A stretch of DNA of 64,000 bases, from the NCBI GenBank assembly GCA_905178155.1, contig CAJINV010000012.1, positions 1,678,492-1,742,491 of the forward strand. The letters are read 5' to 3'. Source of the DNA: Amoebophrya sp. A120 (Eukaryota > Sar > Dinophyceae > Syndiniales > Amoebophryaceae). The notes under the pieces are model-generated. The model saw only the letters and a program-made list of their open reading frames with translations, made no database searches and was not told where the DNA came from. The position numbers and the translations under genes are program-made. Numbering within the stretch: position 1 is the stretch's first letter; the number at the start of each line of letters is the position of its first letter. This document shows, piece by piece, positions 11,884 through 25,900 of the stretch.

Positions 11884-12604
11884 CAAAGTACTTCATCAAC
11901 ACGCGGTGTGCTTCGACGTGTAGTTGATGTATCCATTATCCGTGTTCAATCACTGTACTAGCTGTAGCTGTACCTGGAAGCCGGGTCTATGTACAATGCA
12001 GGTGTGTGTCGAGATTGGTGATCAGCATGACGATTACTTGGTTGCATGAAGAGCTGCGCGCCATTCTTCGCTTCCTGTCTTTCAGTGCAGAAGGGCGAGA
12101 TGCAGCTCGGGAGGCACTTAAATACCACACGTCTCCCCTTGTTGTGCGGGTCTGAGCATATTTCTGTTGGATACTGGGACACCGAGCTTGTTAAGGTCGT
12201 CGAACTAAGTATCAGGCTGAAAAATGTTAATGTTTTCCTTGTGCAGTTTCGGTAGAGACTTCTGCATTTTTTGTGGGTACGACTACCAAGAAAGAAAATT
12301 GTAGGCAAGCCCATCTTTGCGTGCGAGATTCACCAGCCCCGACCTGCTGTGGATGGGGGCTTTCTAAAGGCGCCCACCGCTTGTGCACGTAGGTTCGTTG
12401 CATGATGACGGTCGCGCAGCTGATCAGGCCATAAATTGCTATATCTAATGAACAATTCATGCTGGCAGACAGCTAAAGTCATTCAGCTAAAGTCAATACT
12501 GTGAAAAAAGCTCGGCGGGCTTCTTTTTCTACCTGATACTCAAGGGCCCATCGGACAAACCAGTCACAGTCGTAGCCGCGACCGGAACGGTAGCTGCGAG
12601 GGAC
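11884..12604. other. Intergenic
   Basis: Nothing recognisable on either strand. Short open frames look like chance. Confidence 0.5.
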
Positions 12605-15600
12605 ATGGCGGCAGCATTGTGGTATGCATTGCAAGTCTGTCTGGGTCTGGAACAGGGCAACTTGTGATGCTGAGTCCGAAGTAGCCAAAAATCTGTCTTG
12701 CAAAGAGAGCAAAAAGTGTGCGCTTTTTGTTTCTTGAACAAGAGGGAACTTCTCATGCAGGCTCGGCATGGAAATGCCTCAGCAGACCTTGTCATGCTCT
12801 GCGTGCAGTCCAGTCCTTCTCCTTGTTCTTGCAGGTTCAAAAAATACATGATCATGACATTCTTCCAGACCCAGACATATTTGCAGTTGATATCCGGTAC
12901 GCGATGACGATTGAAAAGGATTGGGTACAGAGTATCGCGGGCAGCATCGACCTGATCGTGGAGCGCCTCAAAAATCTCGATCGGAAATACCCGATGATAG
13001 CCGCTGCGTTCGCCGCCACGGGTGCAGCGAGTCTGGTGCTGATTCCGGGCGCCTCGGCTGCACTCGGTGCTGCAATTGCAGCAGCACCAAAAGTCGCAGA
13101 GGTCGCACGGCATGCCAATGTAGCTGCACACATTGGTCTCATCGTGTCGAGGATGATTGCAAAACTACCCCATGTACCGGGCTTCCCTGCCTGGACCGAT
13201 CTCCGATCGAAGGTTCTTGCTCAGGCGGCGCGAAGAGACGCAGGGTTCACTACCATACAGGAGGAGCTAAAGCTAGCAGCTGATGAGCCAGAATCTCCCG
13301 CTGCGTCATCTACCACGACTGCGACGTTCACACTAGCGCTAGCAACTGGTGGCAGGACCATTACGGAATGGCTGGTCGACTCTTTGGTTCTTCCGGATGA
13401 TTGGGGACTTGCGTTTCCTGTATCGCTTGAGGCAAGTTTCCAGCCGCATTGCTTCGCAGCTCACGCTCGGCTGCCCCCAATCATCGGCAAAACAACACCT
13501 GCTATCGCGTTCAGCATTTTCTTCCACACCGTCATCGTAGAGAAGGTCTGGGACTTTTTCATGGACGCGATCGTAAAGGAGCGCATCTTACACCCCCTGT
13601 ACAAATGGGGTGCCTGGGCGCTCCTTTCTGACGACACCGCGCAGGTTCTCTTCAATCCCGACAGCGTCGTCTACCAAGACGAGGTGCGGGAGCTTGATGA
13701 CCTCATTGAAAGACTGAAAGCGAAGGATATCGAACCTGAGGCAGCCTTGGAATTCGCTGAAAAGATACATCAAAAGAAAGCCGCCAAACGCGAAGCGAAG
13801 AGCTCATGGAGAACATGGCTGGAGGAAAAGGTTTTTGATTATGGTCCAACAAAGGAAAGAGACCCGAACTACACTGCCTTACTGGGCAAAGTGTTGGAGG
13901 GACTGAAAAACGACCCGCAGACCCCAAAGGAAGCGATTGGCGAGGACGTCCGCGAAGATTCTCCATCTACATCACCCCGTGAATTGCTTCGCGAAGATCA
14001 GCTCTTAGGAATGGGGAAACAGCCGCCGCAAAACTTCAAGATGGTCGAGGCTCTGCCCCTATCAATTGCAAATATGTCTGGGTCTGGAAACTTGTGGCGC
14101 TGCTTGAGAAAAGCGAGGACGCCAACGCCTCCATTGAGTGGCAAGCATGACAGGTCTTGGGGGTGCTACAGTATTGTCTTTTCTGCATGGCACAGCGAGC
14201 TTTGTTTTGCAAGACAGAACAGTGGGGCTTTTGTGTAATGCGCAGGACAGACTTGAGAGTCAGACGAGCATGACAAGAAACCCTGGATCTTTCCAGACCC
14301 AGCCATTTTTGCAGTTGATAGTCCCTTAGCTACTCTCCTGAAACGAGTCTCCCTCCTTCGTCGCCGTCGTCCAGCGCCGCTGATTCGCCTTCATCGTCGT
14401 CAGGAGGAACGAGTTCGACTTCAACCTTGACTCTCACAGATAACGATAAGCAGGTGCTGGACTCAAGAGTGGGTCCTTTCCTTGAAGATGAAGGCGGGGC
14501 CGCAACCGATCCCGCCGAGGGCGGCAGCTATTCAGCTGCACAACTGGGAACTGCCGGCGCCACTGACGCAACCAAGAACACGATGATTGCACCAGCAGGG
14601 GGATTTTCGCCCCGCGGGAATGAACAAGATGCCGCACGACTTGCAGTCAACACTGGCCTCGGACCGAAGGGGCCCACGACTTCCTCCGTTCTTGCAACTA
14701 CAGCAAGTAGCAGCGGCCCTGTCGCGCAACTAGAAGATCATCAATCTGGGTCCTCTTCTGGTGTAGTGCTGCCGGACCCGCTGCCCGGTAGAAGGAGTGC
14801 CCCAACTACAAAGGAGCTGCGCCACGACAGTTTGTCGCAGACGTCGTCGCCCGCAACACCGGCGCAACTCGGTGCAGAGCATGCCAATGTGCAGCATGCG
14901 GCGGCTGCGCCCCGTAGTAGCGAACTAGGACGAGCTTCGGAGTGGCAAAAACGGCAGATCATGATCGAGAACACCCAACAGGATTACAACACGAAGCTCG
15001 GAAGAATCGACGCAGCAAGCACTGTATGCATTGCAAATATGTCTGGGTCTGGAAAAGTGCATTTGTTTTTCATGCATCTACTTCTGCCACACCCACAGGT
15101 GGGTGGTCTGGATCTGAAATACACGCGAAGATACGCTTACAGGTTTCGGATGAGAAATTCGTATATTTGTACAGCAAAAAGTGGGCGCCAGCGTTTCTTG
15201 GCAGTCGTCATACAATAGTACAGATGTCTTTGCCTCCTGCTCAGTATGAGTTAGCGCCGCAATTTGGAAGTGGAACAAAGCTTCCCGACCCAAACACATT
15301 TGCAATGCAGACACCGAAGATAGCCCCCCGGCAGGAGCAGGACGACAACCCCCCGTCGCCGACCGTGGCACGACGAGGAACCAAGAAAACCCCGATGACT
15401 CCCACCTACCCGGACAGCAGACGGCCACTGCTACGGAGCAGCAGCCTGTGGGAGACCTGACGCGGCACCCGCACGAGGACGACGGGGACCCCACGAAACT
15501 GGACACGCAGTCAGCCACAACTGCGCTGGACACGACCGTCGTCCCGGACACGAGCAAACAAGGCAAGATCTTCGGACCAGTAGGAATCGGGCCGCCCCAC

Positions 15601-15804
15601 GGGGAGGACATCAATGCTGCACCTCTTCCCGCTGATCTTGTAGCACTCGGACGACCAAATGAACAATCATCTTCCGCAAAAGCTACAGCAACAACGACTG
15701 CGGCCGCGAGGTGGACCCCGACTGCTTCAATGCCAGATGAACAGGAGGAATCCGCAGGGACCGACGGCGATCAGGAAGGGAGACCCAACGTCCTCGGGTC
15801 GTGA
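12605..15804 (+). CDS. Predicted membrane protein with disordered C-terminus, copy 1
   Basis: Function not recognised. The exons are about 12605-12622, 12898-14059, 14326-15024 and 15317-15804, all joined by family B introners. The protein starts MAAALWYAMTIEKDW. Residues about 45-90 form an Ala-rich hydrophobic region (AAAFAATGAASLVLIPGASA). A second hydrophobic segment surrounds TPAIAFSIFFHTVIVEKVW. A charged helical stretch follows (RELDDLIERLKAKDIEPE), then ~400 residues of Ser/Thr/Gly/acidic low complexity. The start ATG at 12605 is followed by only 18 bases before the first introner, so an upstream exon is possible. The gene follows the mucin-like gene in the same order as the paralogues at 36447-45521. 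Confidence 0.65.
12623..12892. mobile_element. Introner, family B
   Basis: The ends are typical, with weak flanking repeats (TGTGG / TCCGG). Removal gives AALWYAMTIEK. Confidence 0.75.
14060..14320. mobile_element. Introner, family B
   Basis: Flanking repeats GCCCC / GTCCC at 14055-14059 and 14321-14325. Removal joins VEALPL to SYSPETSLPP. Confidence 0.82.
15025..15311. mobile_element. Introner, family B
   Basis: Flanking repeats CACTG / CACCG at 15020-15024 and 15312-15316. The right end reads AGA rather than ATA. Removal joins DAAST to EDSPPAGAG. Confidence 0.8.
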
Positions 15805-16901
15805 TTCCTCTGGAGAAATACAACGAAAAATGAAAAGGAACGTACTAAAGGAGACACCGTGCAAGAACTCTCTTGAGAATACAGCCCCAGTTCGTCGAAC
15901 TTTTCAGGTGCAGTATCTTTGTCTGCGTTGATTCTTAACAGACAAGTAGAACGTGTATAATCTATACCATCATGTAACAACCCTATGTATCAAACAACCC
16001 AAGAAGACTATAAAACCCTTCTACGCTGATAGGAAATACAGCGGACCAAATTGAGATTTTGCAAAAAGTATCTATCAAATGCACCAAAAAATCGGCATGC
16101 GTACTATTGTATGTACTTTATTTGAAGCGCTGAGCATGAAACTCCTTGTATTATGTCGGTGTAAAGAAGAAGTATCCTTCCTATCTCAAGACCGTCATGA
16201 CGATGGTAGCGGTACAGGCCACGGAAGTTGGTGGTCTTGCTTAAAAATCCGATTCGCCTTGTTCCTCCCAAAACCAAAGAGCAGACACGATCGATAAATT
16301 CGACGAAAGAACAGGTAAAAAGCTGCCTCTAGCTGATGTACTACATGTACTGTGTGTGATCGCGCAACGGGAAACTTTGTGGTTTTGTTTTTGAGGCAGT
16401 GAAAACTCAAACTGTCCAAATTCGTTTCTTCTTCAACCGCTCGAGAGGACGAGGCGATAGCTGTCGCGTCAGAGAGTTGTAGTTTAGTTTTGTGGTAGGA
16501 CAGATCGAGAGGCGCAGGATTTTTCGTCGAGAGCGGTGACTTATGAAGGTTGACACAAATTAAGTGTTAAAGCTTGGCACTGCCACTGGCAGTCGTAGCC
16601 TGATGCAGATTCATCTGTGCGAACGCGGGTAGTACAGTGCGTGGCTATACTTAGTCTCGGACGAGCAACTCTTCTGGCTTCCATTTTGATATGCTGATGC
16701 GCATCGAGTTTAAGACTAGCACTAGATTGATGGGACGCACACGTTGTGGTGCAACGACTAGTAATATGCACGTACGACTACGAGCAGCATAAGCAAACTG
16801 TACAACTTGTTCTGGCAAGGGGCTGCAAGTTGGTTCCTTGGTCACCGAATCATGAGTAACAACTGCGGGTAGGCCGCCTTGGGACGACGACGAGCAACAA
16901 G
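15805..16901. other. Intergenic
   Basis: No gene recognised between the copy 1 block and the first exon of copy 2. Confidence 0.5.
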
Positions 16902-19900
16902 ATGGACAACTACAGTAGGCCGCTGCCGGTGACCTCTGCTCAGTTCCGCAGTAGCAGGGAAGTGCTTCGCGGTCGGACTACAATTAAGGGTTGAAAAAAT
17001 TAAGGTTTACATCAGGGTTTTGGTTCGTGGTTTCATAGATTTCGCAGCCCCCGCCTTTGTCCCTCTTCGCACCGCCCGGCAGTTGTCCAGGTGGTGCCTT
17101 GGTTCGTATTTCGTCTGGCTGGCAAAACCAAAGCCGCCGGGCCTTCAGAGCTGAAGGCCCNNNNNNNNNNNNNNNNNNNNNNNNNNNNNNNNNNNNNNNN
17201 NNNNNNNNNNNNNNNNNNNNNNNNNNNNNNNNNNNNNNNNNNNNNNNNNNNNNNNNNNNNNNNNNNNNNNNNNNNNNNNNNNNNNNNNNNNNNNNNNNNN
17301 NNNNNNNNNNNNNNNNNNNNNNNNNNNNNNNNNNNNNNNNNNNNNNNNNNNNNNNNNNNNNNNNNNNNNNNNNNNNNNNNNNNNNNNNNNNNNNNNNNNN
17401 NNNNNNNNNNNNNNNNNNNNNNNNNNNNNNNNNNNNNNNNNNNNNNNNNNNNNNNNNNNNNNNNNNNNNNNNNNNNNNNNNNNNNNNNNNNNNNNNNNNN
17501 NNNNNNNNNNNNNNNNNNNNNNNNNNNNNNNNNNNNNNNNNNNNNNNNNTGTTCTGGGCGGGTTTGTTCGCCCATATCGTGCCCAGGCAACCTGCCTGGC
17601 CTTGCAAGTTACTTGGGGCGAGTGACAGGGCGCCCGGTTGCTCTGCCTCCGGATCTCGTTCCGCAGTCTTGCGGGACAACGTTCGGAGGCAGAGGTAGAT
17701 CACCATCCTGGCCAGCCAAAGAGATGCTTGCCCCCGTGATGGCTGCCGCCAAAGCGGCAGGGTTTTGGTCAGGGTTTTGATCCGAAAAGGCTCACCGCAA
17801 TCGAAGCAAAAACTTATTTTTTTCGGGAGCTTCCCCCGAGCTAATAAAATAAGTTTTTGCTTTCGCTTTGCTCTCCTTTTTGTCGCCGAAAGTGTGGAGC
17901 TGTTCTGGGCGGGTTTGTTCGCCCAAATCGTGCCCAGGCAACCTGCCTTATGACGGGCCCGCCTGGATGGGACCCAATCTGAAATTATCTCCGATTTTTT
18001 TAAGATTTTTTTTTTTGAAAAAAATTTTTGCCTCGGTAAAATGCTGCAACGCCGCCTCCGTCTCCTGACTAAGTTTGCGAATGTCAATCCATCATCGCAT
18101 TCTGCTGTTTCTTCCTTACATTTGAATCGAGAGAAAACGTGTATAGTAGCTGTATTCTTTGCATGAGGTGAAAGTGTATAGATCGCATAGATGCTCTACC
18201 TACCTTGTGTTCTGTTTTTTTACCACGATGGGATGCGTCGGTTGTTTTTTTATGTTGAGCTGAGAGATAGTTTAAGTAGAAACACACAATCCCACTTAAG
18301 CGCCTCTAGCGACTGTATTTAGCTACTGAAAAACTAAAGTTGTTGTCAGTCGCCGCACAACCGCATCACGGCGCGAAAGCCCGTCGCTGATTTCGCCGAT
18401 GTCCGCGCACCGTCTGATCGCTATCCAAGTCTCCTCCTTCGCCCGTTATTCCACCGCTTTTCCACCGCTGAATCTTGACGAGGCTCCGATATCCCGCAGA
18501 CACCGACGCTTCGCGATCCGCACCGCAAATTCGCTGATTGTGATACGCGGAAGAGCAGGGGCTTGGCGATCCTCGTATTAGTAGGCGGGACGCCAAGCAA
18601 TGAAACAAAAACGCAAAGACCGCTGACGTCGAGCCATTCTTTTTCTACATCTCTTTCCTCACACTTCTATTCTTGATCTCAGTCTTTTCGTCGCTGTAAA
18701 CTTAAAGGAAGTCATCACTGTATAATTAGGCGCGGCTGTTTGTATGATTAAGTAATAAATTTTGAAAAGATCTTCACATACGCAGTATGTTTGGGATGCG
18801 ATCTGTATTTGTATGCCGCCCAGCGAGGCGGCGAATTTATGAATTTTGCGAAGGAACTTTTGGCGCATTTTGTATGATCTAGTTGTCGCCGTGAGCGATG
18901 TGATTTGTGGTGGGGAAAAGTGATGTCTTTGGTACCTTTACGAACTCTTTCTTTCGCCGCAGGATCTTACTCTTTCTTCCGCAGCATCGCAGTGATAGCA
19001 GACCGCGAACTACGCCAGCACTTCAGCAGCTAAATACAAGTCGCAAATCTAGTCGTGTTTTGTTACAGGTATAGACGGTTAATATCTGTCGGCGCGCGCA
19101 TGATGATTGTGATCACAGGTCGACATGGAGCTCTGCGAAGAGCCTATGATTGGCAATGCGAACTTCTCATCTGAAATCGCCCCGGCAGTATAGCACTCAA
19201 TGTTCTCACAGTATGAAACAGCGCTTTTTTTCACATTCATATAAATTGCAGCCTGTGTCACGAAATCGCCATCATTATTGCGCGGAGCAGTCGAATTTGG
19301 CGTGAAGAACTAAACTTGTAATAGGTAGAAGTAATGTTGCAACTCAAGCTCCACCGCTTACGACAAAGGCTTTTCTTCTACTTGTATCACACTCACCGAC
19401 GCCGCATCTATCGACATCTACCTCCATCGACCGAAATCGCAATGCTTTTTTCACCGACAAAGCAGCCTCCTACTGCTCTACTTCTTTCTGCCTAAGCTTT
19501 CCTATTCAAACCGACCGACACTTCTGCCACAGATTCCAGATATAGCCGCTTGCTTACCACCGCAGAACCGACGCCATGACTTCAGTTTCCTTTTCGTGCG
19601 AGCATCTTTGTCACCGGGATCACACCATGCTACGCTGAGCTTCGCTTCGTTTTAAAATAAAATTAAAATTTACATTTTGTGAAAACAGACGCAGCTTTTC
19701 CAGCTGGTCTGTTTTCAATATTGAAACATTATGTTTTGTTCAAACAACAGCTTACGCATCCCGTTTCAGAAGTGATTAATTATATTTTACTATATGAAAT
19801 TTTTTTTCCCAACATGTATGTAGTGCTTTTAAATCACTTCTGTTTCCCGCTCCTTATTTACTGCGTGGTGCTGATATGTTGCCCTCCGCCGCGTGTAAGT

Positions 19901-22900
19901 CTGTTGGCGTGGTTCTCCTACCACCAGGCGTCAAAGTTTTCTTTACGAAAAAATTGAACATCCTACTAAAATCATAGAGTGCCCCGCACTAGATGATCTA
20001 TAAGTATGCACTTTTACTTTATACTGTTTGTCATCTCGTGCAAAGCGGCAGAATTTGAAGTCTATTCATTTACTCAGACATAAAGTAGAAAGTACGCGGG
20101 AAAATAACCGTAAAAATTGCGATACTATTTTCGATAGTAAATCTTACAAGTATAATGATGTAAGTTTCCAATTTATTATATTAGTTCATTTAGTAGTCGC
20201 AGAATTTACATAGACGACACTAGGACAACTACTCCTCATCGTCCTGGTCATCATCCGCATTCGCCACCGGGGCCGGGGCAGCACCACCCGGGCGGTTCAA
20301 GTTCAACTGGATCCGGCGGCGCTGGGGCGGCGGTCCCATGTTGTTGACCGCGTTGGCGTTCAAGGCGGGATCACCGTTGGGGAGCTGGCGGGTGATTTCC
20401 ATCCAGAGCGACTGCTTCGGCGACGGGTGCAAGAACGAGTACGGCAAGACCAACGCGTTGTACGCACCGACGGCCTCATTGTACATACCTGATAATGTTG
20501 TTTTTGGAATATGTACTTGTAACTTTTTGCATCTTAAATACGCACGTTCATGCGGACATCATTTGTGATGCAATTTTCACCAAACCGCATCAGTACTTGA
20601 GTCAAGATTATCAACAACAAAGCAGCAATATGTACCAGCCGCCAAGGCGGTGCGCGCCGGTCCCTCTTCGAAACTCTGCATGCTCTGCACGAGCGGGAGG
20701 ATGAGCTCGTCGGTGTAGATGGTCAGCAGCGACGGGTACTCGGTGAACAAGCGGTTGCTCATGTCCTCGTTGTGCGTCAACATGTTCGCCGCCCGGTCCG
20801 CGTGGATGTTGGCGATCCCGTCCAAGTAGCACTGGATCATCGCCTTCATCATGTCAATCAACGACTTGAACTTGTGGCGGTTGGGCAACCGCTGGTGCAT
20901 CTCCAGCTGATCGCGCAAGTCGGTCACGTTCTGAATCGCCGGACGGTGGGCCCAGTCACGCAAGGTCTCGCACACGCCGCCGATCGCGCGGAGGCGGCCC
21001 TCCAACGTGAACATCTCGTCCTTCGCCCGATTCTCATCGAGGGTGAGCAAGTACCGCCGGAACTTGCCGGTGTACGGGTTGACGAAGTTGCCCGGCATTT
21101 TGGTGAACGGAATCACCGTCATGCCAATGAGCGCGGTGTGCAAACCCTGCAGGGTGACCAGAACCGGATGGGGATGGTCGAGCGACATCCAGTTGATCAA
21201 GCGCGTCAAGTAGTCCTGAAACCACGGCTGTCCCTGTTATTGTAGATTATGTGTAGTTCGTGATGCATGTGCTACATACCGTAGCAGCACTACGTAGGCA
21301 CCAAATAGATGTAGCAAAGCATCACTATCACCGATGGAAATAGATGTTACGAATGACGCTCGATCTCTCAATGCATTTCCAACAAAACAACTATATAAAA
21401 TCGCGCCAGATCCTTCAGCACCGCTTCGTTGATTCCGGCAAACCGGGCACGCTTCATGGCACCGATGATGAGGACCTCAGCACGCTCAGCGGTGTCCATC
21501 GCACGCATCAACTCCGGCAGAGTATGCAACTGCAAATAGATGAGGCGCATATTTTTGTCATGCAAGACAGCCTACTGCTGTCATGCGAAGCAGCTTATTT
21601 CTTTCCATTCTTTTTTTTTCTTGATTTCCTTTTGTTCACTGAGACTTGTTCTGGTTCTTTCTTTATGTACATTCTCTTTTCACAGTCCCATCCACGAAAG
21701 TATAGTAGTGTTCTAGTGAGAAACTCATCACTTGCCTGGAGCAAGAACTCCTCCACACGCCTCATCAGTTTTTTCTCATAAGCGGTGAAGCGGGCCTGAC
21801 CACCGCCGAGGAAGATACCCAAGTTGATCTCCATCTGCTTCAACAACTCCTCGACCGCGGAGAGACGCAGCATCTGATATTTGTGTTTTATTTTCATTAC
21901 AAAGAAAGACGCGCTCAAGTGTATTTGTGATGCAGTTTTCCGAAAAGTAATGCACGATCCAAGTGCAAGATAACGTATACGAAAAAGCACAAAGCTTGCG
22001 TGATTCTATCTGTACAAATTTCATGTAGAAACAGCCGTCGTTGTAGCACGAATGTAGTGTGTATCAAATCAAAATCATTCATACGTCGCTGGCCAGCTCC
22101 CAGAAGTGCTCCTGCAAGCTCTGACCACCGTTCTGGCCGGGCAGCTGCTGCAACTGGGTCTGGATCATCTCCTCCAACACCTGGATCTGACCAGACTCAA
22201 TGGCGTCCGAAATGACCTGCAGGCTCTCCTTGATCTCCGGCATGTTGCACCCGATACCAGTCACGAACGGGCGGGCCTGCGCAAAGCACCTGTTTTCATG
22301 CATGAAAAGATTATTACTTTCGCGATTGCGTGTCGTCTTTGCATCACAGTCTTTCGCATGTCTACACACCATCACATCATGCATATTCTAAATTGAAACA
22401 AACCAACACTCAATACCAGTTCCGGAACTCAAACAGCGTGCGGGGGCGGCGCTCGTTGCCCCGGACAAAGAGTCCTCCACGGAATAAGGCCGTGATGGCG
22501 GCACGTTCGCACTCGTCCTTGGCAAACTGGTCGTTGAGCATATGGATGAGACGATTGCAGGATCCGAGCGCCCGGAGGCTATTCTGTTCATCAGTCAGGG
22601 ACGCATAACGTCCCTGGAGATGGCGCTGTTGTAGTGGACGTGCATCATGTAGTTTTTTTGCATGAGAAGCTTGTATTTTCATCACAAATTCTTCGCATGA
22701 AAGCATCTAGCACAGCAGCAGCGGTTCTATGCATGACAAAAGCATCCTTTTTCCAAATTAAATACACTGAATCTCAACTCCTGGGCGGGGGTGGTGTGCT
22801 GAAAATCCAGCGAACTCAACCGGTTGACCTCAATGGCGATTTTGTCCGTCCGCGTGTACAAGAGGATGGAGCGGACGGCGGACGGAAGGTTCGCCATGCT

Positions 22901-25900
22901 GCGCGCGATCTGCTCTTCCGCGGGGTCCTGTAATTCACCAATCTGGACGGCGCTCAACTTGGACAAGTACTGGACGCGACTCAAACGCTATGCATATGAA
23001 AAAACGTCCTCAAAAGTGCCATGCTGTGCTTTCATGTAGACCTCAATTCCGCATGACAATTTCATACTTATTTCATACAAGATCATCGCATGACAAAAAG
23101 AGCATATTTTCCCACGAGAGCAACAACCTATTTTGCAAGACAAACAGATACTTCACATGCCAGAATACAATGGTGCTTTTGGGTTTTTGCAAATTACATA
23201 TAAGACGGGCGCCCGTCTTCTGCTCCTGGCGATAGATGGTGGACAAGGCGGCGATGTGGTTGGCGTCCACCTGTGTGTCATGGTATTAAAATTATTCATG
23301 ATATGCTCTTCATTTTTCGTGGTACATCAAGCACAACATGCATAAATCGAAGTAAGTTTTCAAATAGTACAATACCGGCATCGCCAGTTCGCGCAAGTAC
23401 GCCTCCGCGAACTCATTGGTGTTCTGGGCAGCAGCATTGCGTCGTTGTGCCATCTTGACTTCTTTTCTCAAAGAAAAGGAACTCTCAAGAGCAAAGGATC
23501 AAGTCCCGGATTTAGTTGCTACGGTTTTAGATTGAAAAAGGCGATAAAAGGTGGCTGCTTTTTAGTATGTGTAAAGGACAACGAAAGCAAAATCAAAAAC
23601 AAAATAAGGCGAAGGTAGAAAAGCAAAGGGCGGCCACGTGTTCTGATCCCCAAGATCCTTGTTAAACTGCGTAAAGATGTGGCTTTTTTTTCCTACTGTC
23701 ATCAATCCAAAGCTGTTTTTTACACTAATACACAACGCGCTCTCTCATCAGAAAAAAAACAAACAAAGAACCGACTTCAGATGGCCTTTCACAAACAGTT
23801 TCAGCATTTACGAGAACGACATCCACACGGACGCGGCCTGATCGCCTTGGACATGGACAGTCTCAGCGTCGCAAGATGCACAAAAAAAAAGTACAACTCT
23901 CAGCCTAAAGCGGTGCGTTATGATATTGATCTTTGATAGTTGTATCTGGCAGGTGTGAGTCAAAGCTGTGTTCGAGATTTGTCATGCATATCACACGTAA
24001 CAAAAGAGAACAGGTCAGGAGCATGCTCACGACCTGAAAGGCGTGGAGTTTCTGCTCAGCGCGCGAGCTTCGCGTGCTGTTTTTACGCTGCATACAGCGC
24101 AGCGAGATTTTCTTTCCTGCATGACAAATGTATGGCCCTGGCCTTATGTATATGACATACTTGCATGTAAAACTCTTTGACTTTTCCCCACTACTGCCAG
24201 TCTGGTTCTATATACTATGTTTTTACTCATGTGCGCTATGTTTTTTACTACTATGTACTATGGAACTCGTGCGCGTGACTAGTGTTGCTTGATTGTACAA
24301 AACTACATCGAACTCTTCTCGTTATTGCAGTGCATTATAGTGCGTTCTATCCTATTGATAATCTTACAGTATTTACTACATTATACAATCAGGTGGACAG
24401 GCAAGGCGGACGCGGTAGCTTGCTTCTATGCCACCGTCAGTTTGGCCATGGTGATCTCAGAGGTGCCGCGCCGTGTCGTTCATCATCAACAAGTAGAGCG
24501 CGGCTTCCAAGTCCCAGGTCACGAAGCGTCATCGTCCATGCCACAGGTGCTGCCAGAAGGTGTCGGACGTGCCGTCCGTGACCACCGTTGCCCAGTCCAC
24601 AAGAGAATTATACAAGAGGAGCTAAATATTGATCGTCATTCTGCCGCTTTACCTACTTATAAGCTGGTACTTTTACTTGCTCAAAATCAACGGCTTTTCG
24701 TAGAGCTAGAATTCCTAAAAGAAAATAGATGTTTTGAAGAGTCAAAAATAGATATTTTGCGAGACTCAAAGTGGAGCACTTTCTACTTTGGAAAGTGAAT
24801 TGGAGCTATCTTTTTTCTGAGCGACAAAATATACAAAAAGATATTTTTAGCCGACCTATATTCAGTTATTTCCGGAGCTTAGTTTTTTTCGCGATACATG
24901 GCCGGAAGAAAGTTATTTTGGAAAATCCAGGAGATATTTTGAGTGAGAGAAAAAGAGGCATTTTGCGAGGTCTTTCTGAGAGAGCATTTTTTGAAGTACA
25001 AAAATCATACAAGAAGAGCAAGAATTTACTGAAGTTACATGTGTGTTCTTTTCCTACGACTTGCTGCGCAACGACATCTGCAGCTACGCCACCACCGGGC
25101 CATCCAGCAACGTATCCGCCCACGCTTCCTTTCCATTCTCCGCTTTATCCTGCTTCTTCGTCTTCGCTTTGATCTTCTGCTTCTTTTCCAGAAGCACCGT
25201 CGCCAACTCCAGTTCCTCCGCGCTGATTTTGCGAAAGTCGATCCAGTCCCCGGTAGCTGCGGATGGATCCATGTAGAGAAACGCATTTGCCGACACTTCC
25301 ATCATCGCGCCAAACTCCTTCTGCTTCGCTTTGTCGCCGTTCGTCCGCTGTGCAGCAAATTCCCGTATCTCCTTGGAGTACTCGGCATATTGGGCTCGCA
25401 GAATAGCCAGATCTTCTGGCTTCGACACCTGCAGGTAGTTCTTATCATCTCCTGCGTTCTCCGTCAAGAACCGCGTCCGCATCGCCCACCCGTTCAACAA
25501 CGCTTCCACCCACAACGGACCCTCCTTTTCGGCGTACCGCATCGACCGCATCGGCCGCGCCGTGGATTGGCATTTGAAGTCGATACCGGGATGCAGCAGC
25601 AACTTCTTGATTTTCTTCGCCAAACCGCTGTCGATGCACTTGGTCGACAGTCGCACCGAATCGCGACCAGTCTGTTTTTTGTCGAATACGGTGGAAGCCT
25701 CGATGCACTTGAAGCCGGCTACGCGGGTGGAAAGCAGCATATTCGCCACCTTTTGCCGTTCGTCCTGGTGGAGCTGGTAATTCTTTGCATCGATCACCAT
25801 CTGCGCGATCTTGCTCAACACCTGCGTCCCACCTTGGGTTTCCGCCTGCGTGGAAGATTGGGTAGTAGCAGCGCCAGCAGTTACGGTATGCGTTTTCCGA

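Noticed and set aside
17057-17780. Open frames across the N run
   Set aside because: They consist mainly of unknown residues over an assembly gap inside a fold-back repeat.
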